A stretch of DNA of 64,000 nt from Nocardioides anomalus (GTDB lineage: Bacteria; Actinomycetota; Actinomycetes; Propionibacteriales; Nocardioidaceae): the NCBI RefSeq assembly GCF_011046535.1, contig NZ_CP049257.1:2480001-2544000 (forward strand). Direction: 5' to 3'. The position numbers and the translations under genes were made by a program. Shown piece by piece: positions 41,540 to 51,206 of the stretch (position 1 is the first letter of the stretch; every line of letters starts with the position of its first letter). The notes under the pieces were generated by a model, which was not told the origin of the DNA, did not search any database, and saw only the letters and a program-made list of their open reading frames with translations.

Positions 41540-41592
41540 CGCCTTGGTTCCCTTTCGTAGATGGTGCATCTGTGCCGCGGGCGCTGGGGCGT

Positions 41593-42627
41593 TCAGCGGC
41601 GGGTCCTCGGGTCGAACGCGTCGCGCACGCTGTCACCGAGGAGGTTCAAGGAGAGGGTCAGCAGCGTGATCGCGCCGACCGGCAGCCACAGGTAGAGCCC
41701 GTAGTCCGCGTAGTACGGGGTGGCGTCGGAGACCATCTTGCCCAGCGAGGGTGTCCCGGTGAGCCCCAGCCCGAGGAAGGACAGGCCGGCCTCGGCGGCC
41801 ACGAAGCCGGGCAGGCCGAGCGAGATCGAGACCACGATCGGCGCGACCAGGTTGGGCAGCAGCTCCTTGAACAGGATCTGCCGGGTCGGCACGCCGATGA
41901 CCTCGGCGGCCAGGATGAACTCGCGCTCGCGCAGCGAGAGGACCTGACCGCGGATCAGCCGGGCCAGACCCATCCAGCCGAAGATCACCAGGATGCTGAT
42001 GAGGGTGATCAGCTGCGCCCGGGCCAGCTTGTCGAGGTCGCGGGTGAAGCGCGAGACGATGATCGGCGCCAGGGCGAGCATCCCCAGCAGGTAGGGGAAG
42101 GCCAGGAACAGGTCGGTCACGAACGAGATGACCCGGTCCAGCCAGCCGCGCGAGAAGCCGGCCATCAGGCCGAGGACGACGCCCACGAAGGTCGAGATGA
42201 TCGTCGCCGAGAAGGCCACGAGCAGCGAGGTGCGCAGCCCGTAGACGAGGTAGGCGAGGTTGTCGTAGCCCACCTTGGGCGCCACGCCGAGGGGGTGGCT
42301 CCAGGTGAAGGGGTGGAACGGCGGGCCGACGCTCGGGAAGCCGTCGAAGTCGACGACCTCGCTGACGTTGGGGGCGTTGGGGTCGCTGATGTCCCAGTAG
42401 ATGTGGAACGCGCGGGTGATGAGCGGCGCGCACACCGCGACCACGATCAGGAAGACCAGGACGATCCCGCAGACCACCGCGACCTTGTCCTTGCGCAGCC
42501 GCGCGAAGGCGATCTGCGTGGGCGACTTGCCGGCGATCTCCTTGCCGGGAGTGGCGGTGTCCTCGACCGCGTCGTCGTGGGCGAGCGCTGTCTGCTGCCC
42601 GACCATCTCTCCAGGGTCAAGAGTCAC
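41593..42627 (-). CDS. oppC: Oligopeptide ABC transporter permease C (operon B)
   Basis: 344-residue permease, first gene of operon B. OppC-N motif GKSPTQIAFARLRKDKVAVV, external loop with FTWSHPLGVAPKVGYDNLAYL, EAA loop REREFILAAEVIGVPTRQILFKELLPN, end GDSVRDAFDPRTRR. GTG at 42627 chosen because GGAGG lies five bases upstream; a GTG two codons earlier overlaps the ribosome-binding site. The 130-base upstream gap to aspS carries the shared motif at 42725-42743. Confidence 0.94.
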   Translation of the reverse strand: MTLDPGEMVGQQTALAHDDAVEDTATPGKEIAGKSPTQIAFARLRKDKVAVVCGIVLVFLIVVAVCAPLITRAFHIYWDISDPNAPNVSEVVDFDGFPSVGPPFHPFTWSHPLGVAPKVGYDNLAYLVYGLRTSLLVAFSATIISTFVGVVLGLMAGFSRGWLDRVISFVTDLFLAFPYLLGMLALAPIIVSRFTRDLDKLARAQLITLISILVIFGWMGLARLIRGQVLSLREREFILAAEVIGVPTRQILFKELLPNLVAPIVVSISLGLPGFVAAEAGLSFLGLGLTGTPSLGKMVSDATPYYADYGLYLWLPVGAITLLTLSLNLLGDSVRDAFDPRTRR

Positions 42628-42724
42628 AGCCACCTCCAGTCGAGACGCTCCCGAGCGCCGGTCACGCGGGTGAACAACCCGGGCGACGATAATCCACTTG
42701 ACAACAGATCCGGCGCCTCGAGCA

Positions 42725-42743
42725 GGTAACAATCTCGTCTCGG
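42725..42743 (-). promoter_or_regulatory. 19-base motif shared by both opp operon upstream regions (copy B)
   Basis: On the minus strand CCGAGACGAGATTGTTACC, 98 bases upstream of the oppC start of operon B and just after the aspS stop. It matches 17 of 19 bases with 36259-36277. Possible operator common to both transporters. Confidence 0.6.
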
Positions 42744-42757
42744 CCCGCGGGACGACC

Positions 42758-44539
42758 TCAGGCGGGCGTCGGGGTCTCCTGGACGTCTTCCTCCGCAACG
42801 GCGTCCACACCGGCTTCCTTGCGCTGCTCCGGGGTGATCGGCGCCGGGGCTGCGGTGAGCGGGTCGACGCCGCCGCCGGACTTGGGGAAGGCGATCACCT
42901 CGCGGATGGAGTCCACCCCGGCCAGGAGCGCGGTGATGCGGTCCCAGCCGAAGGCGATGCCGCCGTGCGGCGGCGCGCCGTAGGTGAAGGCGTCGAGCAG
43001 GAAGCCGAACTTCTCCTGCGCCTCCGCCTCCTCGAGGCCCATCACCGCGAAGACGCGCTTCTGCACGTCCTGGCGGTGGATGCGGATGGAGCCGCCGCCG
43101 ATCTCGTTGCCGTTGCAGACGATGTCGTAGGCCCAGGCCAGGGCGTTGCCGGGGTCGGTGTCGAAGGTCTCGAGGTCCTGCGGCGAGGTGAAGGCGTGGT
43201 GCACCGCGGTCCAGGCGCCGCGTCCCACGGCCACGTCACCGGCGGCGGTGGCGTCGTCGGCCGGCTCGAACAGCGGCGCGTCGACGACCCACAAGAAGCT
43301 CCAGGCGTCCTCGTCGATGAGCCCGCCGCGCCGGCCGATCTCCAGGCGGGCCGCGCCGAGCAGGGCCCGGCTGGGCTTGGGCAGGCCCGCAGCGAAGAAC
43401 ACGCAGTCCCCGGGCTGGGCGCCGACGTGCGCGGCCAGGCCGGCCTTCTCCTCGTCGGACAGGTTCTTGGCCACCGGGCCGCCGAGCTCGCCGTCGTCCT
43501 GGACCAGCACGTAGGCCAGGCCGCGCGCCCCGCGCTGCTTGGCCCACTCCTGCCAGGCGTCGAGCTGCTTGCGCGGCTGGCTCGCGCCGCCGGGCATGAC
43601 CACCGCGCCGACGTACGGCGCCTGGAATACCCGGAAGGGCGTGTCCTGGAAGTACTCGGTGCACTCGACGAGCTCCAGACCCATGCGCAGGTCGGGCTTG
43701 TCGGTGCCGTAGCGCGCCATCGCCTCGGCGTAGGTCATCCGCGGCAGCGGCGTGGGCACGTCGTGGCCCACGAGGGCCCAGAGCGCCGTCAGCACGTCCT
43801 CGGCCACCGCGAGCACGTCGTCCTGCTCGACGAAGCTCATCTCGATGTCGAGCTGGGTGAACTCCGGCTGGCGGTCGGCGCGGAAGTCCTCGTCGCGGTA
43901 GCAGCGCGCGATCTGGAAGTAGCGCTCCATGCCCGCGACCATGAGCAGCTGCTTGAACAGCTGCGGGCTCTGCGGCAGGGCGTACCAGCTGCCGGGCTTC
44001 AGCCGCGCCGGCACCAGGAAGTCGCGGGCCCCCTCGGGCGTCGAGCGGGTCAGCGTCGGCGTCTCGACCTCGACGAAGCCGTGGTCGTCGAGCACGTCGC
44101 GGGCGGCCTTGTTGACCTGGCTGCGCAACCGCAGCGCGTGGTTGGGCCCGGAGCGCCGCAGGTCGAGGTAGCGGTACTTCAGCCGCGCCTCCTCCCCCAC
44201 CTCGATGTGGTCGGAGATCGGGAACGGCAGCGGCGCCGCGGTGCTGAGCACCTCGACCTCGGTGGCCACGACCTCGACGTCGCCGGTGGCGAGGTTGGGG
44301 TTCTGGTTGCCCTCGCGGCGCAGCGTCACCTCGCCCACGACCTTGAGGCAGAACTCGGCACGGAGCTGGTGCGCGACGGCCTCGTCGCGGATCACCACCT
44401 GCACGACGCCGCTGGCCTCGCGCAGGTCGATGAAGGCCACGCCGCCGTGGTCGCGCCGGTGGGCCACCCACCCGGCGAGCGTGACGGTCTGCCCCGCGTC
44501 CTCGGCACGCAACGAGCCGGCGTCATGGGTGCGGATCAC
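42758..44539 (-). CDS. aspS: Aspartyl-tRNA synthetase
   Basis: 593-residue class IIb synthetase. The N-terminal anticodon-binding OB fold includes [24 protein letters not shown]; motif 2 region is [21 protein letters not shown]; motif 3 is [27 protein letters not shown], quoted in part. The bacterial GAD insertion lies between residues of about 290 and 420. Actinobacteria often use a non-discriminating form together with GatCAB; not testable here. GTG start at 44539 overlaps the hisS stop by four bases. Confidence 0.97.
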   Translation of the reverse strand: MIRTHDAGSLRAEDAGQTVTLAGWVAHRRDHGGVAFIDLREASGVVQVVIRDEAVAHQLRAEFCLKVVGEVTLRREGNQNPNLATGDVEVVATEVEVLSTAAPLPFPISDHIEVGEEARLKYRYLDLRRSGPNHALRLRSQVNKAARDVLDDHGFVEVETPTLTRSTPEGARDFLVPARLKPGSWYALPQSPQLFKQLLMVAGMERYFQIARCYRDEDFRADRQPEFTQLDIEMSFVEQDDVLAVAEDVLTALWALVGHDVPTPLPRMTYAEAMARYGTDKPDLRMGLELVECTEYFQDTPFRVFQAPYVGAVVMPGGASQPRKQLDAWQEWAKQRGARGLAYVLVQDDGELGGPVAKNLSDEEKAGLAAHVGAQPGDCVFFAAGLPKPSRALLGAARLEIGRRGGLIDEDAWSFLWVVDAPLFEPADDATAAGDVAVGRGAWTAVHHAFTSPQDLETFDTDPGNALAWAYDIVCNGNEIGGGSIRIHRQDVQKRVFAVMGLEEAEAQEKFGFLLDAFTYGAPPHGGIAFGWDRITALLAGVDSIREVIAFPKSGGGVDPLTAAPAPITPEQRKEAGVDAVAEEDVQETPTPA

Positions 44540-45846
44540 TGCACTATCTCCTCTGTGGCTGGCGTCCAGCTGTCTGCGTCCGCGGCGACCTGGTCGCCGC
44601 TGCGGATGTCCTTGACCTCGTGGCTGTCCGGGAACCAGACGTACGGGATGCCCCGCCGCTCGGCGTACCGGATCTGCTTGCCGAACCTCTGCGCCGACGC
44701 GGCCACCTCGGTGGCGATGCCGCGACGGCGCAGGGCGGTCGCGACCGCGTCGCTGGCCGGGCGCGACTCCTCGTCGACGAGCGCGACGAGCACCTGGCTG
44801 GGCACCTTGGGGCCCGGGGCCAGGACGCCGTCGGCGAAGAGCGGGATGAGGGCGCGGGAGACGCCGAAGCTCACACCCACGCCGGGGTACGTCGTGCGCC
44901 CGTCGCTGGCCAGCGCGTCGTAGCGCCCGCCGCCGCCGACCGACTTGAGCCGCTCGTAGCCGGCCATGAAGACCTCGAGCACGGTGCCGGTGTAGTAGTC
45001 CAGGCCGCGGGCGATGCGCAGGTTGGCCTCGAGCCTCACGTGGCCGTTGACGGCGTCCTGGCAGCCCGCGACCACCGCGGCCAGCTCGGCCAGGCCCGTC
45101 TCGAGCAACTCGTCCTCGACGCCGAGCGCGCGGACCCGCTCCACGAAGGAGGTGTCGGGGACCCGGATGGTGGCCAGCTCGAGGCAGCGGTCGGCCTGCG
45201 CCTCGGTGGCGCCGGCCTCGCTGACCAGGAGCGCCTTGACCGCGTCGGCCGGCTGCTTGTCCAGCTTGTCGATCTGGCGGATGGCCGCGGTGACGTCGGG
45301 GATGCCCAGGCCGCGGTAGAACCCTTGGATCAGCTTGCGGTTGTTGACCTGGAAGGAGAGGTCCGGCAGCGGCAGCGCGTCGAGCGCCTCGAGCATCACC
45401 CGGACCACCTCGACGTCGTGGTGGAAGGGCAGCTCGTCGCGGCCGACCACGTCGATGTCGGCCTGCGTGAACTGGCGGTAGCGGCCCTCCTGGGGTCGCT
45501 CACCGCGCCAGGCCGGCTGGATCTGGAAGCGGCGGAACGGGAACTCCAGCTTGCCGCTGTGCTCGAGGACGTAGCGGGCGAACGGCACGGTGAGGTCGAA
45601 GTGCAGGCCGATGCCCGCGTCGCCAGCGCCCTCGTCGGCCTGGAGCCGGCGCAGGGCGTAGATCTCCTTGTCGACCTCCCCGCCCTTGGCCAGCCGGTCC
45701 AGCGGCTCGACGGCGCGGGTCTCGATGTTGGTGAAGCCGTGCAGCTCGAAGCTGCGCGACAGGCTCGCGATGACCCGCCGCTCGACGGCGCGCTGCTCGG
45801 GCAGCAGCTCGGGGAACCCGCTCAGCGGGGTCGGCTTGTCGCTCAT
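44536..45846 (-). CDS. hisS: Histidyl-tRNA synthetase
   Basis: 436-residue class II synthetase. Motif 1 region [20 protein letters not shown], motif 2 with [20 protein letters not shown], the histidine-specific [12 protein letters not shown] near residue 270, motif 3 [16 protein letters not shown] and a C-terminal anticodon-binding domain. The ATG at 45846 is five bases from the stop of the upstream metallo-hydrolase gene; longer frames overlap that gene. Confidence 0.97.
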   Translation of the reverse strand: MSDKPTPLSGFPELLPEQRAVERRVIASLSRSFELHGFTNIETRAVEPLDRLAKGGEVDKEIYALRRLQADEGAGDAGIGLHFDLTVPFARYVLEHSGKLEFPFRRFQIQPAWRGERPQEGRYRQFTQADIDVVGRDELPFHHDVEVVRVMLEALDALPLPDLSFQVNNRKLIQGFYRGLGIPDVTAAIRQIDKLDKQPADAVKALLVSEAGATEAQADRCLELATIRVPDTSFVERVRALGVEDELLETGLAELAAVVAGCQDAVNGHVRLEANLRIARGLDYYTGTVLEVFMAGYERLKSVGGGGRYDALASDGRTTYPGVGVSFGVSRALIPLFADGVLAPGPKVPSQVLVALVDEESRPASDAVATALRRRGIATEVAASAQRFGKQIRYAERRGIPYVWFPDSHEVKDIRSGDQVAADADSWTPATEEIVQ

Positions 45847-45850
45847 CTGC

Positions 45851-46525
45851 TCAGAGGTCCTGCAGGAAGGGGTTGGTGGCCCGCTCGCGCCCGATGGTGG
45901 TCTGCTCGCCGTGTCCGGGCAGGACCACCACGTCGTCGGCCAGCGGCAGCACCTTGGTGGCCAGGCTGCGCAGCATGGCCGGGTGGTCGCCACCGGGCAG
46001 GTCGGTGCGCCCGATCGAGCCGGCGAAGAGCAGGTCGCCCGCGAACATGACCTCGGAGACGTCGTCCAGGTCGGGGTACGGCGAGCGGAAGGTCACCGAC
46101 CCGCGGGTGTGGCCCGGCGTGTGGTCGACCACGAAGCGCACCCCGGCCAGCTCGAGCTCCTGGAGGTCGTCGAGCTCGCGGACGTCGTCGGGCTCCTCCC
46201 ACGAGTAGTCGCCGCCCAGCATCATCCGAGCGGTCTCCGGCGACATGCCCGAGAGCGGGTCGGAGAGCAGGTGCCGGTCGTCGGGGTGGACCCAGGCGGT
46301 CGCGTCGTAGCCGCCGGCGACCGGCGCGACGCAGAACATGTGGTCGACGTGGCCGTGGGTGACCAGCACGCTGACCGGCTTGAGCCGGTGCTCCTCGACC
46401 ACCCGCGCGACGCCGTCGGTGGCCTCCATGCCCGGGTCGATGACCACGCACTCCGAGCCGGGAGCCGTCGCCACGACGTAGCAGTTGGTCCCCCACGGAC
46501 CCGCGGGGAAGGCGGCGATCAGCAC
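45851..46525 (-). CDS. Metallo-beta-lactamase fold hydrolase (glyoxalase II-like)
   Basis: 224-residue hydrolase. The zinc motif THGHVDHMF near residue 56, the later His in VVDHTPGHTRGSV, Asp in FAGDLLFAGSIGRTDLPGG and His in VVLPGHGEQTTIGRE make up the di-zinc site of the hydroxyacylglutathione hydrolase-like group. Actinobacteria lack glutathione, so the substrate is probably a mycothiol or other thioester. GTG start at 46525. The order hydrolase-hisS is conserved in actinobacteria. Confidence 0.9.
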   Translation of the reverse strand: MLIAAFPAGPWGTNCYVVATAPGSECVVIDPGMEATDGVARVVEEHRLKPVSVLVTHGHVDHMFCVAPVAGGYDATAWVHPDDRHLLSDPLSGMSPETARMMLGGDYSWEEPDDVRELDDLQELELAGVRFVVDHTPGHTRGSVTFRSPYPDLDDVSEVMFAGDLLFAGSIGRTDLPGGDHPAMLRSLATKVLPLADDVVVLPGHGEQTTIGRERATNPFLQDL

Positions 46526-46618
46526 CGGTCAACCCTATCGGTGGGCAGGCAACAGGTTGGCATCGGTTCGCGGCCGGGCGGTGGTCACGTCGACGGCGTT
46601 GACTACCATGCGGCAGTG

Positions 46619-47854
46619 ATGAGCCAGGGGTCGGTCCACGAGTGGGGTCGCGTCGACGAGGACGGCAACGTCTTCGTCCGCACCGCCGACGGCGAGCGCT
46701 CGGTCGGGCAGTACCCCGCGGGCACCCCGGACGAGGCGTTGGCCTTCTTCACCGAGCGCTTCGCGGCCCTCGCCTTCGAGGTCGAGCTGCTCGAGCGCCG
46801 CGTGCGCACCGGCGTGATGTCGCCCGAGGAGGCCACCGAGTCGGTCAAGACGGTGCGCGCCCAGGTGACCGACGCCAACGCGGTCGGCGACCTGGCCTCG
46901 CTGTCGGCCCGCCTCGACGCGCTGGCCCCGGTCATCGAGGAGCAGCGCGAGAGCCGCAAGGCCGAGCGCGCCCAGAAGTCGGCCGAGGCCAAGCAGGCCA
47001 AGGAGAGGCTCGTCGGCGAGGCCGAGAAGATCGCCGAGGGCAGCGACTGGCGCGCCGGCGCCAACCGGCTGCGGTCGCTGCTCGACGAGTGGAAGGCGCT
47101 CCCCCGCATCGACCGCGCCTCGGACGACGCCCTGTGGCGGCGCTTCAGCAGCGCGCGCACGGCCTACACCCGCCGGCGCAAGGCGCACTTCTCCGAGCAG
47201 AGCGAGAAGCGCGACGCCGCCCGCTCGGTCAAGGAGCGGCTGGTCAAGGAGGCCGAGGCGATCTCCGGCTCCACCGAGTGGGGTCCGACCGCCGGGCGCT
47301 ACCGCGACCTGATGCGCCAGTGGAAGGCCGCCGGCCCCGCCCCGCGCGACGTCGACGAGGAGCTCTGGCGCCGGTTCCGGGCCGCCCAGGACCACTTCTT
47401 CGGCGCCCGCGACGAGACCAACGCCGCCCTCGACGCGGAGTACGCCGCCAACGCCGAGGTCAAGGAGCGCCTCCTGGTCGAGGCCGAGGCCCTGGTCCCG
47501 GTCACCGACCTCGAGGCCGCCAAGAAGGCGCTGCGCGACCTCGGCGAGAAGTGGGAGGCCGCCGGCAAGGTCCCGCGCGACCGGATCAAGGAGCTCGAGG
47601 GCCGGATGCGCGCCGTCGAGCAGGCCGTGCGCCAGCTCGAGGACGAGCAGTGGCGCAAGTCCGACCCGGAGAAGTCCGCCCGCGCCGACGGCATGGTGGC
47701 CCAGCTCGAGTCCGCCATCGCCCAGGTGCAGGCCGACCTGGACAAGGCCCGCGCGGCCGGCAACGACAAGAAGGTGCGCGAGCTCGAGGAGAACCTCGCC
47801 TCGCGCCAGTCCTTCCTGGACATGGCCCGCAAGGTCTCCGCCGACTACAGCTGA
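46619..47854 (+). CDS. DUF349 repeat coiled-coil protein
   Basis: 411 residues. After an N-terminal domain (about 1-55) the protein is almost entirely helical and charged. Three DUF349 repeats are visible around 144-192 (WRAGANRLRSLLDEWKALP), 221-264 (WGPTAGRYRDLMRQWKAAG) and 297-340 (LEAAKKALRDLGEKWEAAG), followed by a C-terminal coiled coil. Function unknown; divergent from the hydrolase-hisS-aspS operon. No Shine-Dalgarno is seen. A TACCAT box at 46604-46609 would start transcription at about 46616, where GTGATG begins, so the message may be leaderless and the GTG at 46616 is an alternative start. Confidence 0.9.
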   Translation: MSQGSVHEWGRVDEDGNVFVRTADGERSVGQYPAGTPDEALAFFTERFAALAFEVELLERRVRTGVMSPEEATESVKTVRAQVTDANAVGDLASLSARLDALAPVIEEQRESRKAERAQKSAEAKQAKERLVGEAEKIAEGSDWRAGANRLRSLLDEWKALPRIDRASDDALWRRFSSARTAYTRRRKAHFSEQSEKRDAARSVKERLVKEAEAISGSTEWGPTAGRYRDLMRQWKAAGPAPRDVDEELWRRFRAAQDHFFGARDETNAALDAEYAANAEVKERLLVEAEALVPVTDLEAAKKALRDLGEKWEAAGKVPRDRIKELEGRMRAVEQAVRQLEDEQWRKSDPEKSARADGMVAQLESAIAQVQADLDKARAAGNDKKVRELEENLASRQSFLDMARKVSADYS

Positions 47855-47870
47855 GGCTTCGCTGCCTCAG
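47851..47870. terminator. Short bidirectional hairpin over two convergent stops
   Basis: CTGAGGC-TTCGCT-GCCTCAG is a perfect 7-bp stem spanning the stop codon of the DUF349 gene (47852-47854) and that of the response regulator (47867-47869). With only 12 bases between the convergent genes this may serve as a shared terminator; the stem is short and there is no T run. Confidence 0.4.
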
Positions 47871-48574
47871 ACGGGCGCGTAGCGGCGCTCGGGCCGACCG
47901 GCGCTGCCGTAGCGCAGGCGCACGGTGGCGCTGCCCCGGTCCACGAAGTGCTCGAGGTAGCGCCGCGCGGAGACCCGGGACAGGCCGACGCGCTCGGCGG
48001 CCTCGGCGGCCGACAGGTCGCCGTCGGCGGCACGCAGGGCGTCCTCGACCAGGCGGGCCGTCTCGGCCGAGAGTCCCTTGGGCAGGGGCTGGCGGACGCG
48101 GGCCCGAGGGGCGAAGACCGCGTCGATGCCCTCCTGGTCGGGGGTGTCGAGCCGGCGCAGGGCCAGCTCGGCCTGGCGGTACGCCGCGAGCCGCTGGGCC
48201 AGGTCGTCGAACTCGAAGGGCTTGACGAGGTACTGCGCGGCGCCGGCGGCCGCGGCGGCGCGGACCGTGTCGGCCTCGCGGGCGGCGGTGACCATGACCA
48301 CGCCCACGTCGTGGCCGTCGGCGCGCAGCCGGCGCAGCACGTCGATGCCCGAGAGGTCGGGCAGGTGCACGTCGAGCAGCACCAGGTCGGGGTCGAGGCG
48401 GGCCACCTCGGCCAGCGCGGCCTCCCCCGTGGCGGCCTGGCCCACGACCCGGAAGCCGTCGATCCGGTCCACGAAGCGGGTGTGGATGGAGGCGACCATG
48501 AAGTCGTCGTCGACGACGAGGACGGTGAGCTCCTCGTCGCCGGAGGCTTCGGCGGAGGCGTCGGGCGCGTTCAC
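47867..48574 (-). CDS. Response regulator of the CitB/DcuR (transport-metabolism) type
   Basis: 235 residues. Receiver domain 17-130: acidic pocket VVDDD, phosphorylated Asp at 68 in LVLLDVHLPDLSG, Thr in MVTAARE and Lys 118 in YLVKPFEFDD. The C-terminal 70 residues carry a helix-turn-helix (SAAEAAERVGLSRVSARRYLEHFV), the type found in CitB/DpiA regulators. The GTG start at 48574 overlaps the sensor kinase stop by four bases. With the divergent tct operon this predicts control of tricarboxylate or dicarboxylate uptake. Confidence 0.93.
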   Translation of the reverse strand: MNAPDASAEASGDEELTVLVVDDDFMVASIHTRFVDRIDGFRVVGQAATGEAALAEVARLDPDLVLLDVHLPDLSGIDVLRRLRADGHDVGVVMVTAAREADTVRAAAAAGAAQYLVKPFEFDDLAQRLAAYRQAELALRRLDTPDQEGIDAVFAPRARVRQPLPKGLSAETARLVEDALRAADGDLSAAEAAERVGLSRVSARRYLEHFVDRGSATVRLRYGSAGRPERRYAPV

Positions 48575-50145
48575 GAGCGCAGCACCGCGGTGAACACCGC
48601 GCCCCCGTCCGGGGCGCGACCGACAGCGACCGAGCCGCCGCGCCGCGCGCAGACCACCTGCACCAGGGCCAGCCCCACGCCGCGGCCGGCGGCGTCGGCC
48701 GGCTTGGTGCTGAAGCCGCGGTGGAAGATCTCCGCCTCACGCTCGGGGGGTACGCCGGGACCGGAGTCCGCCACGTCGAGGACCACCTCGTCGCCGACCA
48801 GGCGCAGCCCGAGCACCACGCGGCCGTCGGCGCCGGCCGCGTCGACGGCGTTGTCGACCAGGTTGCCGACCACGGTGACCAGGTCGGCGGACAGGTCGGC
48901 GTCGACGCGCGGCAGGGCGGTGTCCGGGGCCAGGTCGAGGTCGACCCGGCGCTCGGCGGCGAGGCTGGTCTTGGCGATGAGCAGCGCGGCCACGGCCGGA
49001 TCCTCCACCTTCGCGGTCACCTCGTCACTGATCGCCGCGCGGCGCCGGCTCAGGGTGCCGATGAGCCGGCCGACCTCGTCGTACTCCTCGAGCTGCACCA
49101 GCCCGGAGATCGTGTGCAGCTGGTTGCTGAACTCGTGGGTCTGCGCCCGCAGGGTGTCGGTGACGCTGCGGCGGACCTGGAGCTCGCTCTCCAGGGCCAG
49201 CAGCTCGGTGCGGTCGCGCAGGGTGGTGACGGTCCCGCCGGCGCCCGCCACGGGGTTGCGGTTGACCACCACGGCCCGGCCGCCCACGACGACCACCGCG
49301 TCGTGCACCTCGTCGGTGCCGGCGAGCAGACCGTGCACCGGCTCCGGCAGCCCGAGGTCGTCGAGGCGGCGACCCACCGCGTCGGCCGGCAGCCCGAGCA
49401 GGTCCTGGGCGGTGGCGCTGCTGACCGTGACCGTGCCGGCGCCGTCGACGGCGACCACGCCCTCGCGGATCGAGGTGAGCAGCGCCTCGCGCTGGTCGGC
49501 CAGCGCGGCGATCTCGGCCGGCTCGAGCCCGCGGGTGCGCCGCTTGATCAGCCGGGCCAGCAGCCACGAGCCGACGACGCCGAGCAGCAGGCCGAGGCCG
49601 AGGAAGACCGCCATGTCGTCCAGCGCCTGCCGGAGCCGGTCGGTGAACGGGGGGTAGTCCTCGGTCACCACCGCGACCCCGACCAGCCGCACCGGCGCGT
49701 CGTTGCTGTAGACCGGCACCTCGGCCGCGATGGCCCGGTCGCCCCGGTCGCTGATGTCACCGGTCCAGCTCCGCCCGTCCAGGACCGTCCCCGGCCCGAG
49801 GTCCACCCGCTGGTCGTACGTCGAGGGGTCGGTCGAGGCGAAGACCACCCCCTCGGCGTCGGCCAGGTAGACCGCGGTCGCGCCCACGGTGTCCGCGCGC
49901 TGCTGGGCGTAGAAGGACAGCGCCGTGCGCGAGCGCGGCGCGGCCAGCTCGTCCTGGACCGCCTCGGTCCCGGCCAGCGCCTCGGCCGCGGCCCGCAGTC
50001 GGGCGCCCCGGCTCTGGCTGAAGTCGGCCTCGCTCTGGCGGAAGGACACCACGCCGGTGACGGCCACGACGACGCAGAGCACCGCCACCTGGAGGACCAG
50101 GAACTGCGAGGCGAGGGAGAGCCGGGCGCGCTTGCGTGACCGCAA
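48571..50145 (-). CDS. Sensor histidine kinase of the CitA/DcuS type
   Basis: 524 residues from a TTG at 50145, nine bases after AAGGGAGG; a GTG at 50190 is the longest alternative. Transmembrane helices at about 14-34 and 179-198 enclose an extracytoplasmic sensor domain of the sCache type (ALSFYAQQRADTVGATAVYLAD region). A cytoplasmic PAS domain follows (about 220-310). The H-box AQTHEFSNQLHTISGLVQL, with His about 337, is the CitA/DcuS form. ATP-binding motifs: VVGNLVDNAVDAAG, DSGPGVPPE and GRGVGLALV. Divergent from tctC across a 65-base gap. Confidence 0.92.
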   Translation of the reverse strand: MRSRKRARLSLASQFLVLQVAVLCVVVAVTGVVSFRQSEADFSQSRGARLRAAAEALAGTEAVQDELAAPRSRTALSFYAQQRADTVGATAVYLADAEGVVFASTDPSTYDQRVDLGPGTVLDGRSWTGDISDRGDRAIAAEVPVYSNDAPVRLVGVAVVTEDYPPFTDRLRQALDDMAVFLGLGLLLGVVGSWLLARLIKRRTRGLEPAEIAALADQREALLTSIREGVVAVDGAGTVTVSSATAQDLLGLPADAVGRRLDDLGLPEPVHGLLAGTDEVHDAVVVVGGRAVVVNRNPVAGAGGTVTTLRDRTELLALESELQVRRSVTDTLRAQTHEFSNQLHTISGLVQLEEYDEVGRLIGTLSRRRAAISDEVTAKVEDPAVAALLIAKTSLAAERRVDLDLAPDTALPRVDADLSADLVTVVGNLVDNAVDAAGADGRVVLGLRLVGDEVVLDVADSGPGVPPEREAEIFHRGFSTKPADAAGRGVGLALVQVVCARRGGSVAVGRAPDGGAVFTAVLRS

Positions 50146-50210
50146 TGTCCACAACCTCCCTTGCCTCCGCAACAGTGACGGGCACCACACCGCCCTGAGA
50201 CGGTCACCAC

Positions 50211-51206
50211 ATGATCACCGATCTCTCCCGGCGCTCGCTCCTCGCGGGCGTCCTGGGGCTCGGCGTGGCCACCGCGGCCTCCGGCTGCGGCGTGACGCGG
50301 GACGCCGACCGCAACAAGGACCTCTCCATGTGGATCCCGAACTCCCCCGGTGGAGGCTACGACCAGACCGGGCGGGCCGCGGTCGGCGTGATGGAGGCCC
50401 GCGACATCACCGGTGGCTCCTTCGAGGTCACCAACATCCTCGGCGCGGGCGGCTCGGTCGCCCTGACCCGGCTCATGGGCGCCTCGGGCGACACCCACAC
50501 GATGATGACGATGGGCCTCGGCGTGGTCGGCTCGGCGTACTCCTTCGGGCTGCGCTACAAGGTCACCGACACCACCCCCATCGCCCAGCTCATCGAGGAC
50601 CAGGAGGGCGTGCTGGTCCCGGCGGACTCGCCGTTCCAGGACATCGACCAGCTGGTCACCGCCTGGAAGGCCGACCCGCGCAAGGTCGTCGTCGGCGGCG
50701 GCTCCAGCCCGGGCGGCCCGGACCACCTATTCCCGATGCAGCTCGCCTCCACCGTCGGCGTCGACCCGACCGACGTCCTCTACGTGCCCTACGACGGCGG
50801 TGGGCCGCTGACCAGCGCGCTGCTCGGCCGCAAGATCCAGGTCGGCTTCTCCGGCCTCGGCGAGTTCGAGGGCCAGATCGAGGCCGGCGACCTGCGCGTG
50901 CTCGCGGTCTCCGGCGCCGAGCGGATGACCGGCACCGCGGCCGACGTGCCGACCCTGACCGAGGCGGGTGTCGACCTGACCTTCGCCAACTGGCGCGGCG
51001 TCCTGGCCCCGCCGGACCTCTCCGACGAGCGCCGCGCGCAACTCGTGGAGTTCCTCACCGAGATGCACGACAGCGAGCAGTGGAAGAAGGCCCTGGAGAC
51101 CAACGGCTGGATCGACGCCTTCGTCACCGGCGACGAGTACGGCCAGTTCCTCGAGGAGCAGGACGCCCGCGTGGAGAACACCCTCAAGGAGGTCGGTCTG
51201 CTGTGA
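50211..51206 (+). CDS. tctC: Tripartite tricarboxylate transporter substrate-binding protein
   Basis: 331-residue extracytoplasmic binding protein. The N-terminus SRRSLLAGVLGLGVATAASGC combines a twin-Arg-like pair with a lipobox-like ASGC (Cys about 25), so it is probably a lipoprotein, as expected in a Gram-positive. Bug/TctC family features include the WIPNSPGGGYDQTGRA ligand loop and the PGGPDHLFPMQLA segment. The ATG is at 50211 in a short divergent region to the CitA-like kinase. Stop overlaps tctB (GTGA). Confidence 0.93.
   Translation: MITDLSRRSLLAGVLGLGVATAASGCGVTRDADRNKDLSMWIPNSPGGGYDQTGRAAVGVMEARDITGGSFEVTNILGAGGSVALTRLMGASGDTHTMMTMGLGVVGSAYSFGLRYKVTDTTPIAQLIEDQEGVLVPADSPFQDIDQLVTAWKADPRKVVVGGGSSPGGPDHLFPMQLASTVGVDPTDVLYVPYDGGGPLTSALLGRKIQVGFSGLGEFEGQIEAGDLRVLAVSGAERMTGTAADVPTLTEAGVDLTFANWRGVLAPPDLSDERRAQLVEFLTEMHDSEQWKKALETNGWIDAFVTGDEYGQFLEEQDARVENTLKEVGLL

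Noticed and set aside
29720..42627. Assembly duplication of one opp operon
   Set aside because: The two copies differ throughout, especially in binding proteins, tails and intergenic hairpins, so they are real paralogues.
50171..50207. Inverted repeat (GTGACGGGC ... GCCC ... GTCAC) between kinase and tctC as an operator
   Set aside because: The half-sites are asymmetric and short; it could be a response-regulator site but cannot be supported from one sequence.
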